The translations under genes and the position numbers were made by a program. Shown here piece by piece: positions 50,448 to 58,719 of a stretch of 60,073 nt of DNA. Numbering within the stretch: position 1 is the stretch's first letter; the number at the start of each line of letters is the position of its first letter. The stretch lies in the NCBI GenBank assembly GCA_028117185.1, contig JAOHHD010000007.1, positions 1 to 60,073 of the forward strand, in the 5' to 3' direction. This DNA comes from Luminiphilus sp. (lineage in GTDB: Bacteria; Pseudomonadota; Gammaproteobacteria; Pseudomonadales; Halieaceae). Under the pieces are notes generated by a model. It made no database searches and was not told the DNA's origin. It was given only the letters and a program-made list of their open reading frames with translations.

Positions 50448-52082
50448 TCAGTGTCTCGTCGCCTCGGGGGCATCATTGGTTTGCTCCCGGGATGGCTTCT
50501 TGTTCTCGATGATGCGCGCTTGGAGTGTTTGCTTGGGATGATCGTCGCTGTCGTTTGTTTTGCGATTAGCGCGTCGGCGCACTGTTTGACCACGCACCTC
50601 CGGCTTTAAGTCCTCAGGCGTGTGGTCGTGAAGCGCGACAGTTTCCTCAACCGACAACTCGGGTTGTGCTAGCGCGCGCAGGAATACATTGCGAACGTCT
50701 GTTACATGCGCCTGCAGTGTTTCGGCGGTCCAGTCTGTAGTGTCAATCGGGGGTAGTACATCGACATGCACCGTACCGCTACGAAAGATGCGATCACCCT
50801 TGGGCGAAATGTCGTGGGAGTTGTGAATCACCACCGGCACGATGGGGACCCCGGCCTGCATCGCCATATGGAAGCCGCCTTTTTTAAAAGCGCCTAATTT
50901 TCTCGTGGGGGCGCGCGTTCCCTCTGGTGCAATCACCAGACTCTTCCGTTCTTCCTGCAAGGCGTGGACTAATGGTTTCATTGTCTCAATAGCCGCGGTT
51001 CGATCGCTGCGGTCGATAAAAACGACCCCCGCCGCGCCCATCAGCGGACCAATGAAGGGGATGTTTTTGAGTTCCCGTTTGCCGACGCCCACAATATCCC
51101 GGCGGACCAAGCTCGCCATGATTAACATGTCGGCATTACTTTGGTGGTTAAACATGAAGATGGCTGGCCGATGGTTCCATAAGTGTTCTCTACCGCGAAC
51201 ATCGAGATCTAAGCCAATCAAGGCGCTCGCTGTCTCGGCGAAGAGAGAGATGGAGAAATTAATTGAGTCCCGGCGCGAACCGCTGAGCGCGTAGAGCGGG
51301 AGGCCTAATAAAAAACTCCCCACTAATGAGCCAGTCGCGGCGAGTGAACGAAGAATCTGCCCGCCGGAAGCGCTACCTCGACTGGTGAAATGAGCGGCTG
51401 CCCAGCCCTGCTCTCTCCCAATGACACGGAGTTGGCGACTCCCGTTGAGTACGACGGGATGTCCGACTGCTTCTAATAGTTCGATGTCATCGGTACTGTC
51501 GCTGTAAAAAAAACACTCGGCCAGCGAGCTCTGGTTGGCCTCCGTAAATGTCTCGGCAGCCAGCACCTTGCCATCGCCAAAACAGGTAGGTTGGACCACC
51601 CTGCCAGTGAAGTGGCCATCGATGACCTCAAGGTCTGAGGTGTAGACATTGTCTATGTTTAAATCTTTGGCTGCGGGGCGAACTTGGTAGGGGGTGGCAG
51701 AGCTGACAATGGCAATGCTGTGGCCTTTAGCGCGGTGCGCTTCGATCAGTTGGCGCGCTTCGGGATAAATTAATCGAGCAATCGCTCTGCGAAAGAGGCG
51801 CTCGCTGTTGGCAATATAGTCTGCCTCAGGGCGACCCGCTAGGTATTGGGCATGGACTGCCATAAAGGCAGAGAACCCCAGTGACCCTAGACCAAAACGG
51901 GTAGCTGCTTGTGTTAATTGCGCCAAGTCTGCGGGAGAGAGTTCTCCTCGTACAATCTGGTCCTTGAGAAAAGCGCTGGCTGAATATCCTGAAATAATGG
52001 TGCCATCAAAGTCGAACAGCGCACAGATTTGTGGACCGTCGTCAGAATCAGCAATATCCTGTAATAGTTTTACAATTGCCAC
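50448..52082 (-). CDS. HAD-IB hydrolase/1-acylglycerol-3-phosphate acyltransferase fusion
   Basis: 544 residues with two domains. The N-terminal HAD-IB phosphatase (about 1-220) has DFDGT at 24-28 (first Asp nucleophile), SSATP and the acidic motif FYSDSTDD. The C-terminal PlsC-like domain has the NHQSNADM block (HX4D) near 313-320, GVVFIDR and PEGTRAPTRKLGAFKKGGFH. It would make phosphatidic acid from lysophosphatidate; the phosphatase may act on a phosphoserine or phosphatidate-like intermediate. C-terminal basic tail (RRRANRKTNDSDDHPKQ) is probably membrane- or partner-contacting. First gene of the operon. Confidence 0.9.
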   Translation of the reverse strand: MAIVKLLQDIADSDDGPQICALFDFDGTIISGYSASAFLKDQIVRGELSPADLAQLTQAATRFGLGSLGFSAFMAVHAQYLAGRPEADYIANSERLFRRAIARLIYPEARQLIEAHRAKGHSIAIVSSATPYQVRPAAKDLNIDNVYTSDLEVIDGHFTGRVVQPTCFGDGKVLAAETFTEANQSSLAECFFYSDSTDDIELLEAVGHPVVLNGSRQLRVIGREQGWAAAHFTSRGSASGGQILRSLAATGSLVGSFLLGLPLYALSGSRRDSINFSISLFAETASALIGLDLDVRGREHLWNHRPAIFMFNHQSNADMLIMASLVRRDIVGVGKRELKNIPFIGPLMGAAGVVFIDRSDRTAAIETMKPLVHALQEERKSLVIAPEGTRAPTRKLGAFKKGGFHMAMQAGVPIVPVVIHNSHDISPKGDRIFRSGTVHVDVLPPIDTTDWTAETLQAHVTDVRNVFLRALAQPELSVEETVALHDHTPEDLKPEVRGQTVRRRANRKTNDSDDHPKQTLQARIIENKKPSREQTNDAPEATRH

Positions 52083-52475
52083 TTGATGCCTGCCTTTGTG
52101 CCTTTAAGGGCCGTATACGGCTAAGACTCTACACCGTGGCTGCTCGCAGCACCAAACGTAAAAACCGCAAAAACTGCGGCTGTCGGCCGGCCAAGAGTTA
52201 GTCGTGGTATGTTAAAAAACGCCGAATGGCCTGATTGAATCGCGACAGTGTTTATTGGAAAGATCGCAGACTGGATTGTTAGAGCGTCTTGGTTAATTCA
52301 TGATGAGGCCCATCGGCTGCACTGCTTAGCGCTCGGTGGACTGTGACTGGAAGTCACACTATATCGGTTGGGCGCCCTCTGCGCCCGATGTTGCCGGTGA
52401 GTTGCGCCTGTTGCGACAGACAGCCATCAGTGCGACAACCAGCACCATTGCGACAGACAACCACAAGGAGTGGTG
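52083..52475. other. Divergent intergenic region: HAD-PlsC to coq4
   Basis: About 393 bases without a supported gene. It must hold the promoters of both directions. I can point to a 7-3-7 palindrome at 52342-52358 and three TGCGACA copies at 52412, 52431 and 52449, described separately. A small in-frame reading at 52343-52564 overlaps coq4 in another frame and is not convincing. Confidence 0.6.
52342..52358. promoter_or_regulatory. TGTGACT-N3-AGTCACA palindrome upstream of coq4-like gene
   Basis: A perfect 7-bp inverted repeat with spacer GGA, next to a -10-like TATATC at 52360-52365. It is one base too wide for a CRP site (TGTGA-N7-TCACA), so the regulator is unknown. It lies about 120 bases before the ATG. 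Confidence 0.4.
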
Positions 52476-53222
52476 ATGAAAAAGTGGACGACAGCCTTGA
52501 TGCGCCGCCGAGTGAAACCCATTGTCGCTTGGCGTGCCATGCGCAGATTGCTGGCAGACCCTGATGATACGACGCAGGTGTTCAACATTATCGAAGCGCT
52601 GAAGGGCGATAGTCTGAGTAAGGCCACCAAGCGCCTCTCCGCTAGTGAGGCCGGTCGCAAGTTGTTGCAAAAGAAACCCGATATTGTCACCAAGCTGAAT
52701 GATCGTGCATGGTTATTGAGTCTACCGGCAGGCAGCGTAGGCAGAACGTATTATGATTTTGTACACGGCGAAAATTTATCGGCTGATGGATTGATTTCAT
52801 CCAGCGACGCGGTCTCTCGCTCCGAGGCTTATCTCGGACTTTCCAACGACGAGGTTTGGCTGGCTGATCGTCTGCGGGATATCCATGATTTGCAGCACGT
52901 GATGACCGGTTACGGCAGGGATCCGGTGGGTGAAGTGAGCCTGTTATCTTTCATGATGACCCAAAACCCGAATCGGGGTATCCGCTTTATTGTGTGGATC
53001 GCGACGTTACAATATCTGCGCCAAGTGCCGCAGTTCGATATCAGGACGCTGACCCGCGAGGGCGCAGCGATAGCGCGCCAGGCGCAATGGATGCCGGCAA
53101 TTGATTGGGAAGAGAAGTTACCGCAGCCGTTGAGTGCTGTCAGAGACGAACTAGGGTTCCAGTCCCCCATCCGTTATCAACGTTTACGCGACCAGGCACC
53201 ACAGTTGCTGCTGGCGGCGTGA
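52476..53222 (+). CDS. Coq4 family protein (ubiquinone biosynthesis)
   Basis: 248 residues from the ATG at 52476, preceded at a suitable distance by AAGGAG (52464-52469); the longer GTG readings are unlikely. The Coq4 zinc motif HDxxHx11E is complete: H137-D138-L-Q-H141, then GYGRDPVGE with the glutamate 12 residues after the last histidine. Coq4 in eukaryotes is needed for ubiquinone synthesis, and is now linked to C1 decarboxylation/hydroxylation of the head group; the bacterial family is less studied. Located at the head of a plus-strand run with acyl-CoA dehydrogenases, though 111 bases separate it from them. Confidence 0.85.
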   Translation: MKKWTTALMRRRVKPIVAWRAMRRLLADPDDTTQVFNIIEALKGDSLSKATKRLSASEAGRKLLQKKPDIVTKLNDRAWLLSLPAGSVGRTYYDFVHGENLSADGLISSSDAVSRSEAYLGLSNDEVWLADRLRDIHDLQHVMTGYGRDPVGEVSLLSFMMTQNPNRGIRFIVWIATLQYLRQVPQFDIRTLTREGAAIARQAQWMPAIDWEEKLPQPLSAVRDELGFQSPIRYQRLRDQAPQLLLAA

Positions 53223-53332
53223 TATGGCCAACGCAATCTAATGGGCCTCAATCCGACTCATTGTCAGCTGGCTAAGCGATCGGTAAGAGTTCTGCTACCC
53301 TAAAGCCATCATTTTTTTCAGGCGCCGGTGCA

Positions 53333-54451
53333 ATGAATTTCGAGTTTTCAGAAGAGCAACATCTGCTACGCGATCAAGCGCGGGCATTTCTTGCGGAGTT
53401 CTGTCCTACCAATACTGTTAGGGCGGTCTTAGACAGCGAGAACGAATGGGATCAGGCGCTGTGGCAGCGTGTGGCGGACATGGGCTGGACTGCCACGGTA
53501 ATTCCTGAGGCCTATGGTGGATTAGGCCTCAGTCATTACGAATTGGCGATTCTCGCGGAGGAAATGGGCCGCTGTGTTGCACCACTTCCTTTTAGTAGCT
53601 CTGTTTATCTCGCCAGCGAGGCAATTTTGGCGTTTGGTTCTGAAGGTCAGAAATCAGAGTGGCTCCCAAAACTTGCCAGTGGTGAGTGTGTCGGCACAGT
53701 TGCGATGTGGGAGCGTCCTGGCGCGTTGACATTAGAACAGCTAGCAACGCGACGGCAGGGCGACAGTGTCAGCGGGGTTAAATCTCCGGTACCCGACGCC
53801 GGCGTGGCCGATATAGTCATTGTGCTAGCGCGATCAGAAGCGGGTTTGGAGGCTTGCCTTGTTGCAACGGGTCAAGCAGGCGTGCAGCAGCAAAGCGTCA
53901 TGACGCTGGATACCAGTCGAGGCCACAGCACTCTGACATTCGACAATGCGCAGGCAGAGGTACTTGGTCACTGTGCGATTGAACCAAGTGCATGGGAGCG
54001 CTTGATCGATGGTGCCGCGGTGATGTTTGCTTGGGAGCAACTAGGTGTCGCCGAATCGGCGCTGATACAAGCGCGAGACTATGCGCTTCAGCGATTTGCG
54101 TTTGGTAGGGCGATTGGTTCGTATCAGGCCATCAAGCACAAATTGGCGGCAATGTACGTGAAAAATACGCTAGCGCGCAGCAATGCCTACTATGGTGTTT
54201 GGGCGTTGGCCGAGAAGAGTTCAGATCTCCCCCTGGCCGCCGCGACCGCTCGCGTAGCGGGCATCCAAGCGGCCGCTTTTGCGGCAGAAGAGAATATACA
54301 AACGCATGGTGGGATGGGTTTTACCTGGGAATTTGACTGTCACTTTTACTACCGGCGGGCCAAATTGTTAAGTTTGGTCATCGGTAGCGAAGCGGTCTGG
54401 CAAGACAGGCTGGTTTTTGGCTTGACGCATAAACCCGCTGTTGCAGCGTGA
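53333..54451 (+). CDS. Acyl-CoA dehydrogenase, alpha-type subunit without C-terminal catalytic Glu
   Basis: 372 residues of the acyl-CoA dehydrogenase fold: MNFEFSEEQHLLRDQARAF at the start (shown in part), a GLSHYELAILAEEMGR segment, and FGRAIGSYQAIKHKLAAM in the C-terminal domain. The region that normally reads EGTNEIQR reads VIGSEAVWQ, so the usual catalytic glutamate is absent. The middle domain is also degraded (the LTEP/GSD flavin motif is missing). It is overlapped by the next dehydrogenase gene region (11-base distance), a typical sign of alpha2-beta2 heterotetrameric dehydrogenases, as in steroid side-chain breakdown. Confidence 0.85.
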   Translation: MNFEFSEEQHLLRDQARAFLAEFCPTNTVRAVLDSENEWDQALWQRVADMGWTATVIPEAYGGLGLSHYELAILAEEMGRCVAPLPFSSSVYLASEAILAFGSEGQKSEWLPKLASGECVGTVAMWERPGALTLEQLATRRQGDSVSGVKSPVPDAGVADIVIVLARSEAGLEACLVATGQAGVQQQSVMTLDTSRGHSTLTFDNAQAEVLGHCAIEPSAWERLIDGAAVMFAWEQLGVAESALIQARDYALQRFAFGRAIGSYQAIKHKLAAMYVKNTLARSNAYYGVWALAEKSSDLPLAAATARVAGIQAAAFAAEENIQTHGGMGFTWEFDCHFYYRRAKLLSLVIGSEAVWQDRLVFGLTHKPAVAA

Positions 54452-54461
54452 GGTAGAGAGA

Positions 54462-55667
54462 ATGGATTTCAACGATACCCCAGCAGAGGCCCGCTTTCGT
54501 GACGAAGCGGTAACATGGCTAAACGATAATGTGCCCACCGATGACGCATTTTGGGCACTGACGCCTTTAGAGCAGGCGAAGCGCTGGCAGAAGCGCAAAT
54601 ATGATGATGGCTGGGCTTGCCTTGGATGGGCTCCCGAATTCGGAGGCCGCGGCGCTTCTCCCATTGAGGAGGTGATCTGGCGCCAAGAAGAGGCACACTA
54701 TGAACTGCCTACCAATTTTTTTCTGATTGGGCAGGGCATGATTGCACCGACGCTCATGGCCTGGGCGACCGCAGACGATAAGGCGCGTTATTTACCGCCA
54801 CTGGCCAGCGGTGAGGAGGTGTGGTGTCAGTTATTTTCCGAACCCGCCGGGGGTTCCGATTTGGCGGCACTGCGAACGCGTGCTGAGCCTGACGGCGATG
54901 ATTGGATAATCAACGGCCAGAAAATTTGGACCTCTGGTGCGCATTACGCCGACTACGGCGTCATTGTTGTTCGCACTGACCCAACGCTGCCCAAGCACAA
55001 AGGGCTTAGTTACTTTTATATCGATATGAAAGCGCCCGGTGTTGAGATCAAACCGATTAAACAGCTGACGGGGGATGCGGACTTTAATGAGGTGTACTTC
55101 ACTGATGTTCGGGTATCCGATCGACAGCGCCTCGGTGAAGTGGGACAGGGATGGCAGGTTGCTTTAACAACGCTGATGAACGAGCGCGCAGCGATCGGCG
55201 GTGGTATTGGCAAGATGGATGTTGATTTAGCCATTGCTATCGCGCAAGAGGTTGACCTTGATGGGCAGCCCGCCATTGATAATGCCGCGGTACGTACGCG
55301 GATAGCCGATTGGTATGTTCAGGAAGCAGGGCTGAAATACACGGGCTATCGCTCTTTAACCGCATTGTCTCGAGGCGCCCTTCCCGGCCCTGAAAATTCG
55401 ATCGGTAAGTTGGTGGGTGCACCCAAGATGCAGGCAATGGCCTCCTTCCTAATAGATTTGTTGGGGGCCAGCGGCGCTATTACCGATGAAGCACTAGCCG
55501 TGAAAGCGGGCATTATTCAGCGTGCCTACATGGGGGCACCGGGAATGCGGATTGCCGGTGGTACCGACGAGATCATGGCCAATATCATTGCCGAGCGGGT
55601 ACTGGGTTTACCGCAGGAGCCCCGATTGGATAAGGGCATTCCGTTTCATGACGTGCCTACGGGTTAA
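54462..55667 (+). CDS. Acyl-CoA dehydrogenase, beta-type partner
   Basis: About 401 residues from the ATG at 54462 (site GGTAGAGAG); the frame from 54441 is only open sequence overlapping the previous gene. The middle-domain motif SEPAGGSDLAALRT and the WTSGAHYADYG pattern match FadE-type large subunits, but the C-terminal site reads GGTDEIMAN, with glycine where EGT has glutamate. So the catalytic base must lie elsewhere or in the partner. The two genes are 10 bases apart and probably encode one heteromeric enzyme, with steroid, bile-acid or branched acyl-CoA as possible substrates. Confidence 0.85.
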   Translation: MDFNDTPAEARFRDEAVTWLNDNVPTDDAFWALTPLEQAKRWQKRKYDDGWACLGWAPEFGGRGASPIEEVIWRQEEAHYELPTNFFLIGQGMIAPTLMAWATADDKARYLPPLASGEEVWCQLFSEPAGGSDLAALRTRAEPDGDDWIINGQKIWTSGAHYADYGVIVVRTDPTLPKHKGLSYFYIDMKAPGVEIKPIKQLTGDADFNEVYFTDVRVSDRQRLGEVGQGWQVALTTLMNERAAIGGGIGKMDVDLAIAIAQEVDLDGQPAIDNAAVRTRIADWYVQEAGLKYTGYRSLTALSRGALPGPENSIGKLVGAPKMQAMASFLIDLLGASGAITDEALAVKAGIIQRAYMGAPGMRIAGGTDEIMANIIAERVLGLPQEPRLDKGIPFHDVPTG

Positions 55668-55712
55668 CCCAGATCACCCGCAAACCTGACTTAACCTTTT
55701 TCTGGCGCAGAC

Positions 55713-56831
55713 ATGGAGCGTAACGAAACGTCCACCGACCGGGCGCAATTGGCAATAGCGGCCGACCCTGACAAAGCAGCGCCCGCCGCGGCGAGTCTCG
55801 CGCAGTTCGACCAGCAATCTGCCTCACGTATGTTGCGCATACTGATTGTATTTGCTTGGGCGTTAGCCGGTGCCACACTGGCCTCTGCCCTACTCGGGTT
55901 GGGTTCGCCGCTGTCGAATGCGCTAGCGTCACTGTGGTTTGTGGCCTTATCGTTTTTTTTATTGATGTGGCCGAGGATGAATATTTTCTGGCACCGCTGC
56001 GTTGCGTTGGCCATTTTGGCGCTGTTAATCCTGCGGTGGTCCTTATCCTGGTTCGTAGCGCCCCCTGCTGATGCCATGATAGGGATTCTGCTGGGCCTAC
56101 TTGTTATCCCCATATTGGTGACGGTGACGACACTGCTGTGGGCGCATTACAGTCTTGCTATTGGCGTGACCACGGGCACTATATTGGGCGTGATCGCTGT
56201 TATTGGCAGTCGCCGTGAAGCGCTGTCCGATGCGTATCTCAATGATTGGCGATTGGGGCTTATGGTGGCCTGTACTTACAGTTTATTCGCGTGGTTACTG
56301 AGTATTTGGGCTGGTGAGCGTGCTGAATTGCGGCGCACCACTGAGCGTGTTGAGCGTCTTCATGAAGCGGCGAATACCGATACCTTAACGGGTATTGCGA
56401 ATCGTCGCGTTGCAGAGCGCAGGCTGCAGGTATTTGCGGCGGGGCATCGTCGATACGCGATCATGATGATCGATATCGATCACTTCAAATTGATTAATGA
56501 TCACCATGGACATGACATGGGTGACCGCATTCTGCAAAGAGTCGCTGAGGTTTTGAGCAGCCGCATGAGGCCTCAGGATACTGTGGCAAGGTGGGGCGGG
56601 GAGGAATTTCTGGTGATTGCAGAGAGTGTGACGCGCGATGAGTCAGCAATCATTGCGGAGTCATTAAGAAGTTTGGTGGAACGCGGTACGCAAGAAGTGC
56701 TGTCGACAACCATCAGTGTTGGCGTGGTACACAGTAATGTAGGACGGGGCACTGAGCAAATGCTAAAGCGCGCGGATGAAGCACTGTACGCTGCCAAAAA
56801 CTCGGGTCGCAACTGCGTCATTACGTTGTGA
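55713..56831 (+). CDS. Membrane-bound diguanylate cyclase (GGDEF)
   Basis: 372 residues. About six hydrophobic helices (roughly 35-215) with short loops are followed by a linker coil (GERAELRRTTERVERLHEAANTD, shown in part) and a GGDEF domain beginning at TLTGIANRR. The active site is GGEEF near 292, which is an active variant, and the inhibitory I-site RxxD is seen as RPQD five residues before it (feedback inhibition by c-di-GMP). Metal-binding D of MIDIDHFKLIND is present. Signal unknown, no extracellular sensory domain visible beyond the helices. Confidence 0.92.
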   Translation: MERNETSTDRAQLAIAADPDKAAPAAASLAQFDQQSASRMLRILIVFAWALAGATLASALLGLGSPLSNALASLWFVALSFFLLMWPRMNIFWHRCVALAILALLILRWSLSWFVAPPADAMIGILLGLLVIPILVTVTTLLWAHYSLAIGVTTGTILGVIAVIGSRREALSDAYLNDWRLGLMVACTYSLFAWLLSIWAGERAELRRTTERVERLHEAANTDTLTGIANRRVAERRLQVFAAGHRRYAIMMIDIDHFKLINDHHGHDMGDRILQRVAEVLSSRMRPQDTVARWGGEEFLVIAESVTRDESAIIAESLRSLVERGTQEVLSTTISVGVVHSNVGRGTEQMLKRADEALYAAKNSGRNCVITL

Positions 56832-56845
56832 AGCAAAACCGGTTG

Positions 56846-57304
56846 TTACTCGGTTAGGTCAAGACTGAACTTTAAAAATACCTCGTCAAGCTGGTAGCCA
56901 AGCCTCTGGTAGAGTTGCTGGCCCGCGGTATTGCTGCGTGCGGTTTCAAGATCGATTCTTGCGGCGCCCTGAGCAGTCGCCCACTCGCGCGCGGCTTCCA
57001 TCAAGGACCGACCGATGCCGCCGCGTCGAGCATGATCACAGACGTACAGATCATAAAGCACAAAATAGTGGACCAGATCTACAGAGCAGAGCGCCGGGAA
57101 GAGCTGTGTAAAACCCTGTATCCCGGCATTCGTCTCCGCCACAAATATCACCGAACGACCCAGTCTCAGGTTTGTATCAAGCCACGCTCTTGCGGCACCC
57201 TGATCAGGAGGACATTCGTAAAACTGCCGATAGTGATCGAATAATATGACCAGCGCGTCGAGGTCATCGAGGGTGGCCATTCGACAATTACAGGGTAAAG
57301 GCAT
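56846..57304 (-). CDS. GNAT family N-acetyltransferase
   Basis: About 152 residues from the ATG at 57304 (a GTG reading starts at 57331). The acetyl-CoA motif is seen as the conserved R-x-x-G-x-G/A part in CDHARRGGIGRSLMEAAREWA, and the C-terminal motif B as RLGYQLDEVFLKF. Substrate unknown. Convergent with the diguanylate cyclase gene by 15 bases. Confidence 0.85.
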   Translation of the reverse strand: MPLPCNCRMATLDDLDALVILFDHYRQFYECPPDQGAARAWLDTNLRLGRSVIFVAETNAGIQGFTQLFPALCSVDLVHYFVLYDLYVCDHARRGGIGRSLMEAAREWATAQGAARIDLETARSNTAGQQLYQRLGYQLDEVFLKFSLDLTE

Positions 57305-57688
57305 TGGGAGATATTCCTTATCGGGCGACACGCTAACTTATCGCGCTTTGGCGCAATCTGACAAAGTATCGATGGGATGTTGCCGTGGTCCCCCCCGGGT
57401 GAGCACTGGCCTCTTCGTATCGGTTTGGTCTGATTGCGCTCAGGAAAATGAGGGCTGAAGCAATTAAACCGCCTTTTATCCAGTTATCGTATGCTTTCTT
57501 TGTCGTCCCAGTTGAGACTGTCTGATCGCCCTTGCTGACGTTCGTCATCAATAAGGAATCGTCCCAGTCGCTGAAACATGACAATAGATTGTCACTTATT
57601 GCACTGCTGACTGTCGCTTATTGCACTCCAGATAGTGGCATAAAGGTCGTTATACTGAGCACCAAAAGTTGATTTGGTGTTTTTCAAA
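57305..57688. other. Divergent intergenic region: GNAT to desaturase
   Basis: About 380 bases without a supported gene. A minus-strand reading at 57333-57584 has one hydrophobic stretch but no family pattern or ribosome site, and I do not accept it. The right part holds the direct repeats described below and a -10-like TATACT at 57650-57655. Confidence 0.5.
57590..57627 (+). promoter_or_regulatory. Direct repeats spaced two helical turns upstream of desaturase gene
   Basis: TGTCACTTATTGCACT at 57590-57605 and TGTCGCTTATTGCACT at 57612-57627 differ in one base of 16 and have a 22-base period, so both lie on the same helix face. They are upstream of a TATACT (57650-57655) and about 60-100 bases before the start codon. 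This is the layout of a tandem operator or activator site. Confidence 0.55.
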
Positions 57689-58534
57689 ATGATTCGCAAC
57701 GAGCAAGAAGCACAGCAAGTTGTCATAGGACACATTGGCGGGTTTTCCTGGCCCACTGCTTTATTATGCGCTGTGTGCTGGCTGGTGTATCTCACTTGCC
57801 TGAGCAATCTGCTAATCGATCCATCGTTTTCTTTGTGGACCGTGGCGGGGATCAGTTTTTGCGCTTATGTGTTGTACACGCCACTTCACGAGGCAGTGCA
57901 TGGCGCCGTGACAGGCATGAGCTTAGAGCGGCGATGGATTAACGAGTGGATAGGTTACTTGGCGGCTCATGTGCTGGGGGTCTCGTTTGTTGCGCATCGT
58001 CGTAGCCATTTGCAGCATCATCGTGCTACGAATCATCCTACCGACGACCCCGATTTGGCCTTCTCTGCCAGTAATTTTCGGCAGCTGATGGCTGTTTGGT
58101 TTCGAGGGATCCCCAAAGAGTGGATTTTTGCCCTGAAGTTCGAGCATTTTACTGAGTCCGAGCGACATACGGTCCGTCTCGAGTACCTGACTATTCTGAT
58201 CACTCGGGGCCTGCTGCTGCTATTTTGTGCTGATCTGGGCGTGACAGTGATGACCTTATTGCTGGGTCACCTGATAGGAAACGCAGTACTGGTTACCTTG
58301 TTTGCTTGGTCAGTTCATCACCCCCACTCCGAACAAGCGCGGATGAAAACCACCACGGTTTACCAAGCGCGCCCGAGTCTGGATACCCTCATGACGTGGC
58401 TATGGGTGTATCAAAACTATCATGCCATTCACCACCTTTACCCTAAGGTGCCCTTTTTTCGTTATCGGTCACTGTACCGGGCGCTAGAGTCTTACCTGGT
58501 AACGAGTGGCGTGCCGGTGGCGCGAGTACTCTAG
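57689..58534 (+). CDS. Membrane fatty-acid desaturase/hydroxylase family protein
   Basis: About 281 residues from ATG 57689 (upstream TTG at 57674 also possible; ribosome site weak). Three histidine boxes of the membrane di-iron family are HEAVHG, HRRSHLQHH and, near the end, YHAIHHLYP. Between them are four to five hydrophobic helices (ALLCAVCWLVYLTC, LLLLFCADLGVTVMTLLLG). The order and box spacing resemble beta-carotene hydroxylase or acyl-lipid desaturases; the substrate is not certain. It is likely regulated through the direct repeats upstream. Confidence 0.85.
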   Translation: MIRNEQEAQQVVIGHIGGFSWPTALLCAVCWLVYLTCLSNLLIDPSFSLWTVAGISFCAYVLYTPLHEAVHGAVTGMSLERRWINEWIGYLAAHVLGVSFVAHRRSHLQHHRATNHPTDDPDLAFSASNFRQLMAVWFRGIPKEWIFALKFEHFTESERHTVRLEYLTILITRGLLLLFCADLGVTVMTLLLGHLIGNAVLVTLFAWSVHHPHSEQARMKTTTVYQARPSLDTLMTWLWVYQNYHAIHHLYPKVPFFRYRSLYRALESYLVTSGVPVARVL

Positions 58535-58536
58535 TT

Positions 58537-58552
58537 CCGCAGCCTGCTGCGG
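58537..58552 (+). terminator. Weak hairpin after desaturase gene
   Basis: CCGCAG/CTGCGG with a 4-base loop (CCTG) is 3 bases past the stop at 58534. No T-run follows, so transcription end is possible but not sure. A second hairpin AGCCCTT (58585-58591)/AAGGGCT (58598-58604) lies 50 bases further in the 185-base gap and has a few Ts after it. Confidence 0.4.
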
Positions 58553-58719
58553 TATGGCGTGGACAGTCCATCAGTGACTTTCCTAGCCCTTTCCTCCAAG
58601 GGCTCTCGGTTTCTGGGTGCCAGTAGCCGTGACATTGCCACTTGAAAAAGGCATATTTGCTCGTTCCATAGAATAGGCGGTCGCGCGATGTGGCCCGCTC
58701 ACAAAACAGGAGAGGCAAT

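Noticed and set aside
52342..52358. CRP site
   Set aside because: TGTGA and TCACA are 7 bases apart, not 6, so it does not fit a normal CRP operator.
57333..57584. 83-residue minus-strand reading with one hydrophobic stretch
   Set aside because: No ribosome site, no family pattern, and it ends where the GNAT start lies; more likely non-coding promoter region.
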